64,000 nucleotides of DNA, taken from Actinomyces radicidentis. Its GTDB lineage: Bacteria; Actinomycetota; Actinomycetes; Actinomycetales; Actinomycetaceae. The translations under genes and the position numbers were made by a program. Under the pieces are notes generated by a model. The model saw nothing but the letters and a program-made list of their open reading frames with translations, did no database searches and had not been told where the DNA came from. The stretch lies in contig NZ_CP014228.1 in assembly GCF_001553565.1 (NCBI RefSeq), positions 2,480,001 to 2,544,000 of the forward strand, given 5' to 3'. Positions 1 through 7,106 of this stretch are shown piece after piece (the stretch's first letter is position 1; the number at the start of each line of letters is the position of its first letter).

Positions 1-1
1 C

Positions 2-280
2 GTGCTCTTCGAGCGCACCCGGCACATGGTGCCGCAGCTCACGCGCTTCACCGGGATCGTCGTCTCCGGCGAGGAGCACCTCGCCAAGCCCGACCCCGCC
101 GTCTACCGGGTCCTCCTCGAGCGCTACGGCCTGGACGCCGGCCGCACGCTCTTCGTCGACGACTCGCCCGCCAACATCGAGGGGGCCCGCGCCGTCGGCA
201 TGCGCGCGCACCTCTTCGTCGGCGCCGGGCGACTCCGGGCCGAGCTCACGGAGCGCGGTCTGCTGCCGCCGCGGGGCTGA
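2..280 (+). CDS. HAD-superfamily hydrolase, C-terminal part only
   Basis: This is the C-terminal 92 residues of a haloacid dehalogenase-type hydrolase; the gene begins upstream of the window. The segment SGEEHLAKPDP carries the conserved lysine of HAD motif III, and FVDDSPANIEGARAVGM is motif IV with the acidic pair that binds magnesium. The order and spacing fit HAD subfamily IA variant 3 (phosphoglycolate-phosphatase or epoxide-hydrolase-like proteins). The nucleophile Asp of motif I would lie before base 1 and cannot be checked. The substrate cannot be told from this piece. It is followed by 139 bases that hold the leaderless promoter of fmt, so it is probably a separate transcription unit. 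Confidence 0.85.
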   Translation: MLFERTRHMVPQLTRFTGIVVSGEEHLAKPDPAVYRVLLERYGLDAGRTLFVDDSPANIEGARAVGMRAHLFVGAGRLRAELTERGLLPPRG

Positions 281-406
281 CGACGGCGGACGCCCTGGTC
301 GGTCGACAGTGCCATGGGGCAGCCGTACGACCACGGGCCGGGGACGCGGGCGGCTGAGCGCAGCCGACTCCGAGGGCGCCCGGCGGGCTCAGCCGGACCG
401 CGCCCC

Positions 407-412
407 TAGACT
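407..412 (+). promoter_or_regulatory. -10 box of a leaderless promoter for fmt
   Basis: TAGACT is followed by exactly seven bases and then the ATG of fmt at 420, so transcription should start at or within a base of the A of the ATG. There is no Shine-Dalgarno sequence before this ATG. The same arrangement recurs before at least six other genes in the window, which supports the reading. Confidence 0.6.
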
Positions 413-419
413 GGGACCC

Positions 420-1394
420 ATGCGCGTCCTCTTCGCCGGCACCCCCGAGGTGGCCCTGCCCGTCCTGCACTCCCTCCTCGACTCGCCCGAGCACGAGGTC
501 GTCGGCGTCCTCACCCGTGCGGACGCGCGCAAGGGCCGCGGCCGTACGCTTCATCCCTCGCCCGTCGCCGCCGCCGCCCGCGCGGCCGGGCTCGACGTCC
601 GCACCCCGCGCACCCTGCGCGACGAGGAGACCCAGGACTGGGCCCGCGGCCTCGACGCCGACGTCGCCGTCGTCGTCGCCTACGGGCGCCTCGTGCCCGC
701 CGAGCTCCTCGACGTGCCCCGGCACGGCTGGCTCAACCTCCACTTCTCCCTCCTGCCGCGCTGGCGCGGCGCCGCCCCCGTCCAGCGCGCCGTCATCGCC
801 GGCGACGACGTCACCGGCGCCTGCGTCTTCGAGCTCGAGGAGGGCCTCGACACCGGCCCCGTCCTCGCCCGCATGGAGGAGCAGATCCGCCCCGAGGACA
901 CCTCCGGCGACCTCCTCGACCGCCTCGCCCGGGCCGGCGGCCCGCTCGTCCTCGACGTCCTGTCCGCGCTCCACGCCGGCACCGCGGCCGCTGAGCCCCA
1001 GGCCGACGAGGGCGTCACCCTCGCGCCCATGCTCGCCACCGCCGACGGCGAGGTCGTCTGGACGGCGCCCACCGCGGTCATCGACCGCCTCGTGCGTGGC
1101 GTGACCCCTGCGCCGGGCGCCCGCACCGTGTACGACGAGGCCCGCTTCCGCCTCGGGCCCGTCACCCCGGTCGACGGCGTCACCGACCTCGCCCCCGGCG
1201 AGATCCGGGCGTCCAAGCACGAGGTCCTCGTCGGCACCGGCGACGGCGCCGTGCGCCTCGGGCAGGTAGCCCCCGCCGGCAAGTCCTGGATGCCCGCCGA
1301 CGCCTGGGCGCGCGGCGCCCACCCGGATCCCGGGGCGCGCCTCGGCCTCGATACGAGTGACGCGGCGGCGACGACCACGGGGGAGGAGGCCTGA
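420..1394 (+). CDS. fmt: methionyl-tRNA formyltransferase
   Basis: Fmt transfers the formyl group of 10-formyltetrahydrofolate to Met-tRNAfMet for initiation of translation. The 324-residue protein has the usual length. It opens with MRVLFAGTPEVA (Rossmann-like N-terminal domain), and LNLHFSLLPRWRGAAPVQ holds the catalytic Asn106 and His108, with Asp144 in the GLDTGPVL segment; these positions match the E. coli enzyme number for number. The C-terminal domain follows from about residue 205. The ATG at 420 is chosen over the upstream in-frame ATG at 309 because the conserved N terminus begins there and a leaderless -10 box precedes it. Its stop overlaps the start of rsmB by one base (TGATG). 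The fmt-rsmB-rpe order is conserved in mycobacteria. Confidence 0.97.
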   Translation: MRVLFAGTPEVALPVLHSLLDSPEHEVVGVLTRADARKGRGRTLHPSPVAAAARAAGLDVRTPRTLRDEETQDWARGLDADVAVVVAYGRLVPAELLDVPRHGWLNLHFSLLPRWRGAAPVQRAVIAGDDVTGACVFELEEGLDTGPVLARMEEQIRPEDTSGDLLDRLARAGGPLVLDVLSALHAGTAAAEPQADEGVTLAPMLATADGEVVWTAPTAVIDRLVRGVTPAPGARTVYDEARFRLGPVTPVDGVTDLAPGEIRASKHEVLVGTGDGAVRLGQVAPAGKSWMPADAWARGAHPDPGARLGLDTSDAAATTTGEEA

Positions 1395-3148
1395 TGGCCG
1401 GCTACAACGGCGGCCGCAGCGGCGGTCGGGGCAACGGCCACGGCGGCGGACGCCCCGGCCGCCAGAGGGGCGGCCAGCGACGCTCGCAGGCCGGGGCGCA
1501 GCGCCGCGGCCAGGGGCGCGAGCGCAGCCGCGGCAACGAGGAGGGCCGCAACAACCGCGCCCGCCGGGATCGCCGCGACGACGTCGCCGAGCGGTCCCAG
1601 GCAGGCCGTGGATCGCGCTATCAGCACGACGAGCCGCGACGCGACGACCGACGTCGGGACAGGCAGAACAACCAGGGCGGCGACCGTCGTCGTCGGAACG
1701 ACCGCGACCAGCGCTCGCGCCGCACGGACGCCCACGGCAGCGCCCGCGTGGACGAGGCCCGCCTTGTCGCCCTCGAGGTCCTCACCAAGGTCCGCGAGGA
1801 CGGCGCCTTCGCCAACCTCGTCCTGCCGCCCCTGCTCGATGAGGCCCGCCTCGGCCGTCGCGACTCCGGCTTCGCCACCGCCCTCACCTACGGCACGCTC
1901 CGGCTCCAGGGCCGCTACGACGCCATCCTCGCCCGCTGCGTCGACCGCCCCCTGAACCGTCTCGCCCCCGTCGTCCTGGACTGCCTGCGCCTGGGCGCCC
2001 ACCAGCTCCTCGGGATGCGCGTCGCCACCCACGGAGCCGTCTCCGCCACCGTCGACCTCGCCTCCTACGCCGCCAGCCGCGGCGCCTCCGGCCTCGTCAA
2101 CGCCGTCCTGCGCAAGGTCGCCGACCGCGACCTCGACGCCTGGCTCACCGAGATCGCCGGCGACGCCCCCGACGAGCTCGAGGCGCTCGCCCGCACCCAG
2201 TCCCACCCCCGGTGGATCGTCAAGGCGCTGCGGCAGAGCCTCATCGCCAACGGCCGGGACGCCGGCGAGCTGGAGGCCCTCCTGACCGCGGACAACGCCG
2301 ACCCCGAGGTCGTCCTGTGCGCCCGCCCGGGACTTATCAGCCCCGAGCACCTCGCCAAGGAGGCCGCCGAGTCCGCCCACGCCGAACCCCGTCCCGGTGA
2401 GACGAGCCCCTACGCGCTCGTCCTCCCCGGCTCCGACCCCGGTCGGATCGAGGCCGTGCGCACCTCCCTTGCCGGCGTCGAGGACGAGGGCAGCCAGCTC
2501 GTCGCCCTCATGCTCGCCGACGCGCCGCTCGAGGGACGCGACGACCGCTGGCTCGACCTGTGCGCCGGCCCCGGCGGCAAGGCCGCCCTCCTCGCCGCCC
2601 GCGCCGCCCAGCGCTGCGCCCACCTCACCGCCAACGAGGTGGCGCCCCACCGCGCCCGCCTCGTCGAGGCCGCCGTGCGCGCCGTCCCCGACGGCGTCGT
2701 CGACGTCCGCTGCGGCGACGGCCGCGAGTACGGCGAGGCCGAGCCGAAGTCCTACGACCGCGTCCTCGTCGACGCCCCGTGCTCCGGTCTCGGCTCGCTG
2801 CGCCGTCGTCCTGAGGCCCGCTGGCGACGGGACCCCAAGGACGTCACCGAGCTCGCCGGGCTCCAGCGCGAGCTCCTCACCTCCGCGCTGTCCGCGGTGC
2901 GCCGCGGGGGAGTGGTCGCCTACGTGACCTGCTCCCCGCACGTGCTGGAGACCGATCTCGTCGTCCGCGACGTGATGAAGGCGCTCAACAAGGAGCGTGA
3001 GAGCGTCGAGCTCCTCCACGCCGGCGACGTCGCCACCCGCGTGGCCCCCGTCCCGCCCGCCGGCGCGGACCGCGAGACGCTCCAGCTCTGGCCCCACACC
3101 GAGGGCTCCGACGCCATGTACTGCGCCCTCATCCGACGGCTCCACTGA
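1394..3148 (+). CDS. rsmB: 16S rRNA m5C967 methyltransferase RsmB/Sun family, with long Arg/Gly-rich N-terminal tail
   Basis: This is an RNA (cytosine-5) methyltransferase of the NOL1/NOP2/Sun family acting on 16S rRNA. Residues 1 to about 115 are a low-complexity Arg/Gly/Gln/Asn-rich tail, absent from the E. coli enzyme. A NusB-like RNA-binding domain follows (about 120-260), then the catalytic domain: SAM-binding LDLCAGPGGKAALLAA at 387-402, the DAPCSGLGS motif with Cys463, and YVTCSP with the nucleophile Cys513. Both essential cysteines are present. The gene starts inside the stop of fmt, so the two are translationally coupled. The basic tail may give extra RNA affinity; that is inference. 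Confidence 0.95.
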   Translation: MAGYNGGRSGGRGNGHGGGRPGRQRGGQRRSQAGAQRRGQGRERSRGNEEGRNNRARRDRRDDVAERSQAGRGSRYQHDEPRRDDRRRDRQNNQGGDRRRRNDRDQRSRRTDAHGSARVDEARLVALEVLTKVREDGAFANLVLPPLLDEARLGRRDSGFATALTYGTLRLQGRYDAILARCVDRPLNRLAPVVLDCLRLGAHQLLGMRVATHGAVSATVDLASYAASRGASGLVNAVLRKVADRDLDAWLTEIAGDAPDELEALARTQSHPRWIVKALRQSLIANGRDAGELEALLTADNADPEVVLCARPGLISPEHLAKEAAESAHAEPRPGETSPYALVLPGSDPGRIEAVRTSLAGVEDEGSQLVALMLADAPLEGRDDRWLDLCAGPGGKAALLAARAAQRCAHLTANEVAPHRARLVEAAVRAVPDGVVDVRCGDGREYGEAEPKSYDRVLVDAPCSGLGSLRRRPEARWRRDPKDVTELAGLQRELLTSALSAVRRGGVVAYVTCSPHVLETDLVVRDVMKALNKERESVELLHAGDVATRVAPVPPAGADRETLQLWPHTEGSDAMYCALIRRLH

Positions 3149-3246
3149 GGCGGCGTCGTCGGGGAAGCCCCGGCGTACCCCGCGCCTCACCGCACGACCA
3201 GTACCCACCAGCCCAGCTCCGACACCGCCTGCACCAGGAGAACCCC

Positions 3247-3945
3247 ATGACCGCCACGCAGCCCGCCGCGTCCCTCACCGCCGCCGCGATCCACCCCTCC
3301 ATCCTCAACGCCGACCAGGCGCACCTCGCCGACGAGCTCCACCGCATCTCGTCGGCCGACGGGCTGCACGTCGACATCATGGACAACCACTTCGTCCCCA
3401 ACCAGTTCGGCGGGCCGTCCTTCCTCGAGACGGTCCTCGCCAACAGCGAGCTCCCGGTGGACGCCCACCTCATGATCGAGGACGCCGACCGCTGGGCCCC
3501 CGACTACGCCGAGGCCGGCGCCGCCATCGTCACCAGCCACGTCGAGGCCGCCGCCGCGCCCTTCCGCCTCGCCAAGGAGCTCCACCGGCTCGGCGCCGCC
3601 GCCGGGATCGCCCTGCGACCGACCACGCCGATCTCCGCCGTCGAGCACGTCCTCGGCGAGGTCGACCTGCTCCTCCTCATGACCGTCGAGCCGGGCTTCG
3701 GCGGTCAGTCCTTCATCGAGGCGATGCTCCCCAAGATCGCTGCCGCCCGCCGCCTCGTGAGTGAGCAGGGCCTGGAGCTGCGCATCCAGGTCGACGGCGG
3801 CGTCACCGCGCAGACCATCGAGCGCGCGGCCGAGGCCGGCGCCAACGTCTTCGTCGCTGGCTCCGCCGTCTACAAGGCAGACGACGCCCTCACGGCCATC
3901 ACCGACCTGCGCGAGCGCGCCGCCGCCCACCTCCACCTGGGCTGA
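3247..3945 (+). CDS. rpe: ribulose-phosphate 3-epimerase
   Basis: Rpe interconverts D-ribulose 5-phosphate and D-xylulose 5-phosphate in the pentose phosphate pathway. The 232-residue TIM barrel shows IHPSILNADQAHL (strand 1 with the conserved Ser), LHVDIMDNHFVPN (metal-binding His and catalytic Asp), VDAHLMIED, LLMTVEPGFGGQSF (phosphate-binding loop entrance) and QVDGGV with the second catalytic Asp. The ATG at 3247 follows an AGGAG-like ribosome site. It lies 98 bases after rsmB and is probably in the same operon. A copy of the 22-bp-period repeat begins 7 bases after its stop codon. Confidence 0.97.
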   Translation: MTATQPAASLTAAAIHPSILNADQAHLADELHRISSADGLHVDIMDNHFVPNQFGGPSFLETVLANSELPVDAHLMIEDADRWAPDYAEAGAAIVTSHVEAAAAPFRLAKELHRLGAAAGIALRPTTPISAVEHVLGEVDLLLLMTVEPGFGGQSFIEAMLPKIAAARRLVSEQGLELRIQVDGGVTAQTIERAAEAGANVFVAGSAVYKADDALTAITDLRERAAAHLHLG

Positions 3946-3951
3946 CCCCGC

Positions 3952-3991
3952 CGAGATCGGGACATCCTGACCTCGAGATCGGGACATCCTG
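3952..3991 (+). repeat. dispersed intergenic repeat family 1, copy A
   Basis: Two direct units CGAGATCGGGACATCCTG start at 3952 and 3974, exactly 22 bp apart, joined by the linker ACCT. The same 40-bp arrangement occurs at 6635-6674 (inverted), 20286-20325, 51431-51470 and 53797-53836 (inverted). This copy lies between the stop of rpe and the promoter of the next gene. Confidence 0.9.
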
Positions 3992-4035
3992 GTCCCGGCG
4001 GAGGCCCCCGGCGGGAGCCTCGGCCGCGTGCGTCC

Positions 4036-4041
4036 TAGGCT
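4036..4041 (+). promoter_or_regulatory. -10 box of a leaderless promoter for the MBL-fold gene
   Basis: TAGGCT is followed by seven bases and ATG at 4049. This is the same geometry as at fmt, helY and others, and it marks 4049 as the intended start codon even though that ATG is not in frame with the rest of the protein. Confidence 0.6.
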
Positions 4042-4048
4042 GGCGCCC

Positions 4049-4971
4049 ATGTCCCCGTCCAGCAGTCGAGCACCACGAGCCTCACCGTCCTCCACACCGG
4101 CACCGTCGTCATCGACGAGGCCCTGCCCTACCACCGTGACGACGACGCCCCGCTGGCCTGGACCAACGCCCTGCGCGGCCCCGATCACCTCGTCACCGCC
4201 CCCGTGTCCGCCTACCTCATCGAGAACGCGCACGGGCTCACCCTCATCGACACCGGCTGGCACCCCGTCAACCGCACCCGGGCGGGCCAGGTCGCGAACC
4301 TCCGCCAGCAGTACCCCGTCAACAAGGCGGTCCTGCCCGACGGCCAGGCACTCGTCGAGCAGCTCGAGGACCGCGGCATCCGGCCCCGGGACCTCGACCT
4401 CGTCCTCATGAGCCACCTCCACTGCGACCACGCAGACGGCCTGCGGACCATCGCCGAGGCGCCCCGGATCCGGGTCTCCGCGCCCGAGCTCGAGGCGGCC
4501 CGCACCGACAGGCTGCGGTACCTCCCGCACGAGCTGGACAGCGTCGAGCTCGAGACCTTCGCCTGGAACACGATGGTGGGCCCCTTCGACGCCGGTTACG
4601 ACGTCTTCGGTGACGGCAGCCTCGTCATGGTCGCCGTCCCCGGTCACTCGCGCGGGCTGTGCGCGACCATCGTGCGCTCCTCGGACGCCGTCGACCCCGA
4701 CGCCCCCGACGAGCTCGGCGGGCGCAGCACCTGGGTGGAGGGCGTCGACGACCCCTGGATCGGGGACGAGCGCCGCTTCGTCCTGCTCACCTCCGACGTC
4801 GGCTACGGCCGCCCGTCCTTCGAGGAGGGCCTGCGCCCCGGCGTCGTCATCAACGCCGGCTGGGCCGAGCGCTCCCTGGCATGGGTGCGCGAGGTGGAGC
4901 ACGACCCGCGCTGCCTCGGCCTCATCGCCAACCACGACCCCGAGGTCCCCGCCGGGACCTTGCTGCTCTGA
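4049..4971 (+). CDS. MBL-fold metallohydrolase (N-acyl homoserine lactone hydrolase-like) with a frame break near its start
   Basis: The body is a metallo-beta-lactamase-fold hydrolase. SHLHCDHADGL is the zinc-binding HxHxDH motif, and later PGHSRGL and HDPEVP give further metal-ligand positions, as in AiiA-type lactonases. The protein frame is open from 4039 and reads LTVLHTGTVVIDEALPYHR from about 4087, which is typical N-terminal sequence of this family. The only ATG before it, at 4049 behind a leaderless -10 box, lies in another frame; the first in-frame ATG/GTG is the GTG at 4204, which would cut off about 40 conserved residues. A one-base indel between about 4055 and 4085 would explain this. 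The full protein would be about 307 residues. The true substrate is unknown; lactone hydrolysis is only a family guess. Confidence 0.8.
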
Positions 4972-5005
4972 GCGTCGTCTGAGTTGCGAGGGGCACCGAC
5001 GGCGC

Positions 5006-5698
5006 TCAGCGGAAGAACGTGAAGAGCCTCAGTCCAGGCTCGAGGACGACCGGCTCGCCGTCGTAGCGCTCCACGCCGACCCGCATGCTCGTGCCCTCGA
5101 GCCGGTCGAGGTAGGCGAGCTCGGTGAAGCCGGAGTCCGCGAACGAGCGCGAGATGTCCGGGCCGAGGTCCGGCTCCTGGGCGCCACGCGTCCAGACGAC
5201 CGTCGCACCCGGGCGGCACAGAGCGTGGGAGAAGCGCACGAGGCGCTCGATGTCCGACGCCGAGATGTTCCCCATGATCCCGGAGAGCAGCACGAGGTCG
5301 GCCGGGGCGTGCGCCGTGTAGGCCTCCGAGACGGGGGCGTCCGCCTCCACCACCTCGAGGTCGACGCCGAGCGCCTCGACCCGCTGACGCGCAACGGCGA
5401 AGTTCTCGGGGAGCAGCTCGATGAGCGCGCCGCTCGTCCGTGCCCGCAGCTCCGGGCGCGCCTCGAGGACCCCGAGGAGGTCCGCACCCTGCCCGGCGCA
5501 GAAGGACAGGACGCGGACGGGGCCGGGCGTACGGTCGTAGAACTCGGAGATCACCTGCTGGACGTGGCGCAGCCGGAACGACAGGGCCGACGTCGGGTCC
5601 CGGTAGGCGTCGTGCCAGGCGACGTAGTCGCGCGGCCGGGGCACGTCCTCGGTGCCGCCCGGGTCCTCGTCGTTGCAGGCAGTCGGTTCAGTGCTCAC
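5006..5698 (-). CDS. class I SAM-dependent methyltransferase
   Basis: This 230-residue protein has a Rossmann-type methyltransferase core. VRVLSFCAGQGADLLGVL is the SAM-binding motif I, ALIELLPEN ends strand 2 with the acidic residue that holds the ribose, and DLVLLSGIMGNIS is motif IV. The GTG start at 5698 is chosen because AGGAGG lies just before it and because upstream in-frame sequence belongs to a shadow of the neighbouring gene. It follows the DUF364 gene by 32 bases on the same strand, so the two are probably one operon. No motif identifies the acceptor. It converges with the MBL-fold gene, with 34 bases between them. Confidence 0.85.
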   Translation of the reverse strand: MSTEPTACNDEDPGGTEDVPRPRDYVAWHDAYRDPTSALSFRLRHVQQVISEFYDRTPGPVRVLSFCAGQGADLLGVLEARPELRARTSGALIELLPENFAVARQRVEALGVDLEVVEADAPVSEAYTAHAPADLVLLSGIMGNISASDIERLVRFSHALCRPGATVVWTRGAQEPDLGPDISRSFADSGFTELAYLDRLEGTSMRVGVERYDGEPVVLEPGLRLFTFFR

Positions 5699-5730
5699 GG
5701 TGCCTCCTCGATCGGTGCTGTTTCGCGATG

Positions 5731-6498
5731 CTACGGGGCGGGCACGAGGTTGACATGGCGTCCCGAGCGGAACTTCCCCTTCCCTCCACGTTCCAGCCCG
5801 ACGATGATCCCGCCCGGGTCCGCCATGACCGTCCCTGACAGGCAGTCGACGCCACGGTCCAGGAGGATGGAGGAGAGCGGCGTCGAGGGCCCGAGGACGA
5901 CGGTGCGCGCCCCGGTGGACAGCGCCAGCAGCCGCGGCATCGTCTTGTTGGCGAGGGTCGCCGCCGTCATGAGGACGACGTCGGAGTCCGGCAGGAGGTA
6001 CTCGGCGGCGGTGGCCGGGTAGTCGCCGTCGCGCGGGGCCCGTTCGAGGACGGCGAGCTCGCAGGCGCCCCCGAGCGCCTCCTCGATTCCGCGGAAGTGG
6101 CCGACGACGGCGACCCGCTTCCCGGCGAGGTCTTCGATCCGGCACCCGAAGGCGGTGTCCGGGCCGGCGAGCACGGGGTCGTCGACGCCGACGGCGGCCG
6201 CGCGCTCGGGTGTGTTCGTCCACGCGCACAGGGCAGCGCCCCCGATCGCCGCCTCGACGAGGTTCCAGGAGCGGATGAGCGCGGCGGCGTCGCGCAGCGG
6301 CATCCCGATGAGGTCTCCGTCGTGCTCGCGGGGCCGGGTCTCGCCGCCGTACTGGCTCGTCACCCCGACGGCGCCGTCGTCGGTCTCCACGAGCGCCCAG
6401 GACCCGTGGACCGCGGCGCGGCGCACGCGGGGTCCCGACGGGATGGCGTCGATGAGCTCGTCGTAGAGGGACCACGGGGTACGGGGCGGGGGAGTCAT
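5731..6498 (-). CDS. DUF4213/DUF364 family protein (putative metal-chelate Rossmann-like protein)
   Basis: The 255-residue protein matches the two-part DUF4213-DUF364 architecture. The N-terminal part contains GVTSQYGGETRPREHDGDLIGMPLRD, and a C-terminal Rossmann-like part begins near residue 125 with GKRVAVVGHFRGIEEAL and ends with a VLGPSTPLSSILLDRGVD loop. Family members are often encoded with metal or siderophore uptake systems, and one structure suggested chelate binding; no such genes adjoin this copy. It starts at the ATG at 6498 behind GGAAGGA and leads an operon with the methyltransferase at 5006-5698. Function in this organism is unknown. Confidence is for the family, not for a role. 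Confidence 0.8.
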   Translation of the reverse strand: MTPPPRTPWSLYDELIDAIPSGPRVRRAAVHGSWALVETDDGAVGVTSQYGGETRPREHDGDLIGMPLRDAAALIRSWNLVEAAIGGAALCAWTNTPERAAAVGVDDPVLAGPDTAFGCRIEDLAGKRVAVVGHFRGIEEALGGACELAVLERAPRDGDYPATAAEYLLPDSDVVLMTAATLANKTMPRLLALSTGARTVVLGPSTPLSSILLDRGVDCLSGTVMADPGGIIVGLERGGKGKFRSGRHVNLVPAP

Positions 6499-6557
6499 GC
6501 CAGTCCTTCCGGGCGGAGGCTCTCACGGTACGTCGGGTGGTGGGCGCCGTGGCGCCC

Positions 6558-6614
6558 GACCGAGCTCAGCGCGCGGATCGACCGAACTGACGGCGCGGAC
6601 TGACCGAGCTCAGG
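6558..6614 (+). repeat. dispersed intergenic repeat family 2, three units
   Basis: Units beginning GACCGAGCTCAGCGCG, GACCGAACTGACGGCG and GACCGAGCTCAGG start at 6558, 6580 and 6602, again exactly 22 bp apart. Related pairs are at 51483-51517 (inverted), 52600-52634 and 53721-53755. A family 1 copy begins 21 bases later. Confidence 0.8.
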
Positions 6615-6634
6615 GAGTGAGGCGGGCGGGGCCT

Positions 6635-6674
6635 CAGGATGTCCCGATCTCGAGGTGAGGATGTCCCGATCTCG
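6635..6674 (-). repeat. dispersed intergenic repeat family 1, copy B (inverted)
   Basis: Two units CGAGATCGGGACATCCTG on the minus strand, 22 bp apart, with the second-strand linker AGGT and one base change (gaggat for caggat). It lies between the divergent DUF364 and carboxylase genes. Confidence 0.9.
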
Positions 6675-7106
6675 GTGGATGGGGCTCGCGGTGCGCTACG
6701 GAGGGGACTAATGGGATGGGTGTGACTCGTGTGAAAACGCCGCTCCGAGACCCCGACCCTGACTGCACGAAATGCACAAACCTCCCCGTCCCGTTCGGGT
6801 CGGGACCGCGAGCGCCGCGGTTTCCCGCCGTCGAGTCGCCCTCGCCGTCGTGACGACAACGTGACCATGCGCCTTTGTGAGGAATCCACAATGGGAAGCG
6901 TCGTCGTCCCGCCCGTACTGTGAACTGTCAGTCGGCATCCGTCTGGCTGCTTGTAGACATAGGCGGAACCGGCTTGCACGCGGTCGGTGCTCCGGCGCCG
7001 ACCTCCGCACACGGCGACGCACCCGTCGCGGCACCCGTCGGACCCTGCACTTGTGGGAGTCCACCGGCCGCACGGACCGTTCCGCCCGACCCGTAGGAGC
7101 ACATCG
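6675..7106 (+). promoter_or_regulatory. upstream region of the carboxylase-FAS operon
   Basis: This 432-base stretch holds no convincing gene. Near its middle, 6875-6891 reads TTGTGAGGAATCCACAA, a 17-bp inverted repeat (TTGTG/CACAA) that could be an operator. TACTGT at 6916-6921 is a possible -10 box, which would leave a leader of about 180 bases. AGGAGC at 7095-7100 is the ribosome site for the GTG at 7107. The GC content is somewhat lower than in the flanking genes. The operator and promoter calls are inferences from pattern alone. Confidence 0.35.

Noticed and set aside
1394-1740. Arg/Gly-rich start of RsmB as a separate small protein
   Set aside because: The frame is continuous with the methyltransferase and the start overlaps the fmt stop in the usual coupled way; a long basic tail is plausible for an RNA enzyme.
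680-3208. Long minus-strand frame opposite fmt and rsmB
   Set aside because: Low-complexity composition and no recognisable motif; the plus-strand genes are certain.
3952-3991. Family 1 repeats as a CRISPR array
   Set aside because: Only two units per locus, with a four-base linker instead of spacers, and no cas genes in the window.
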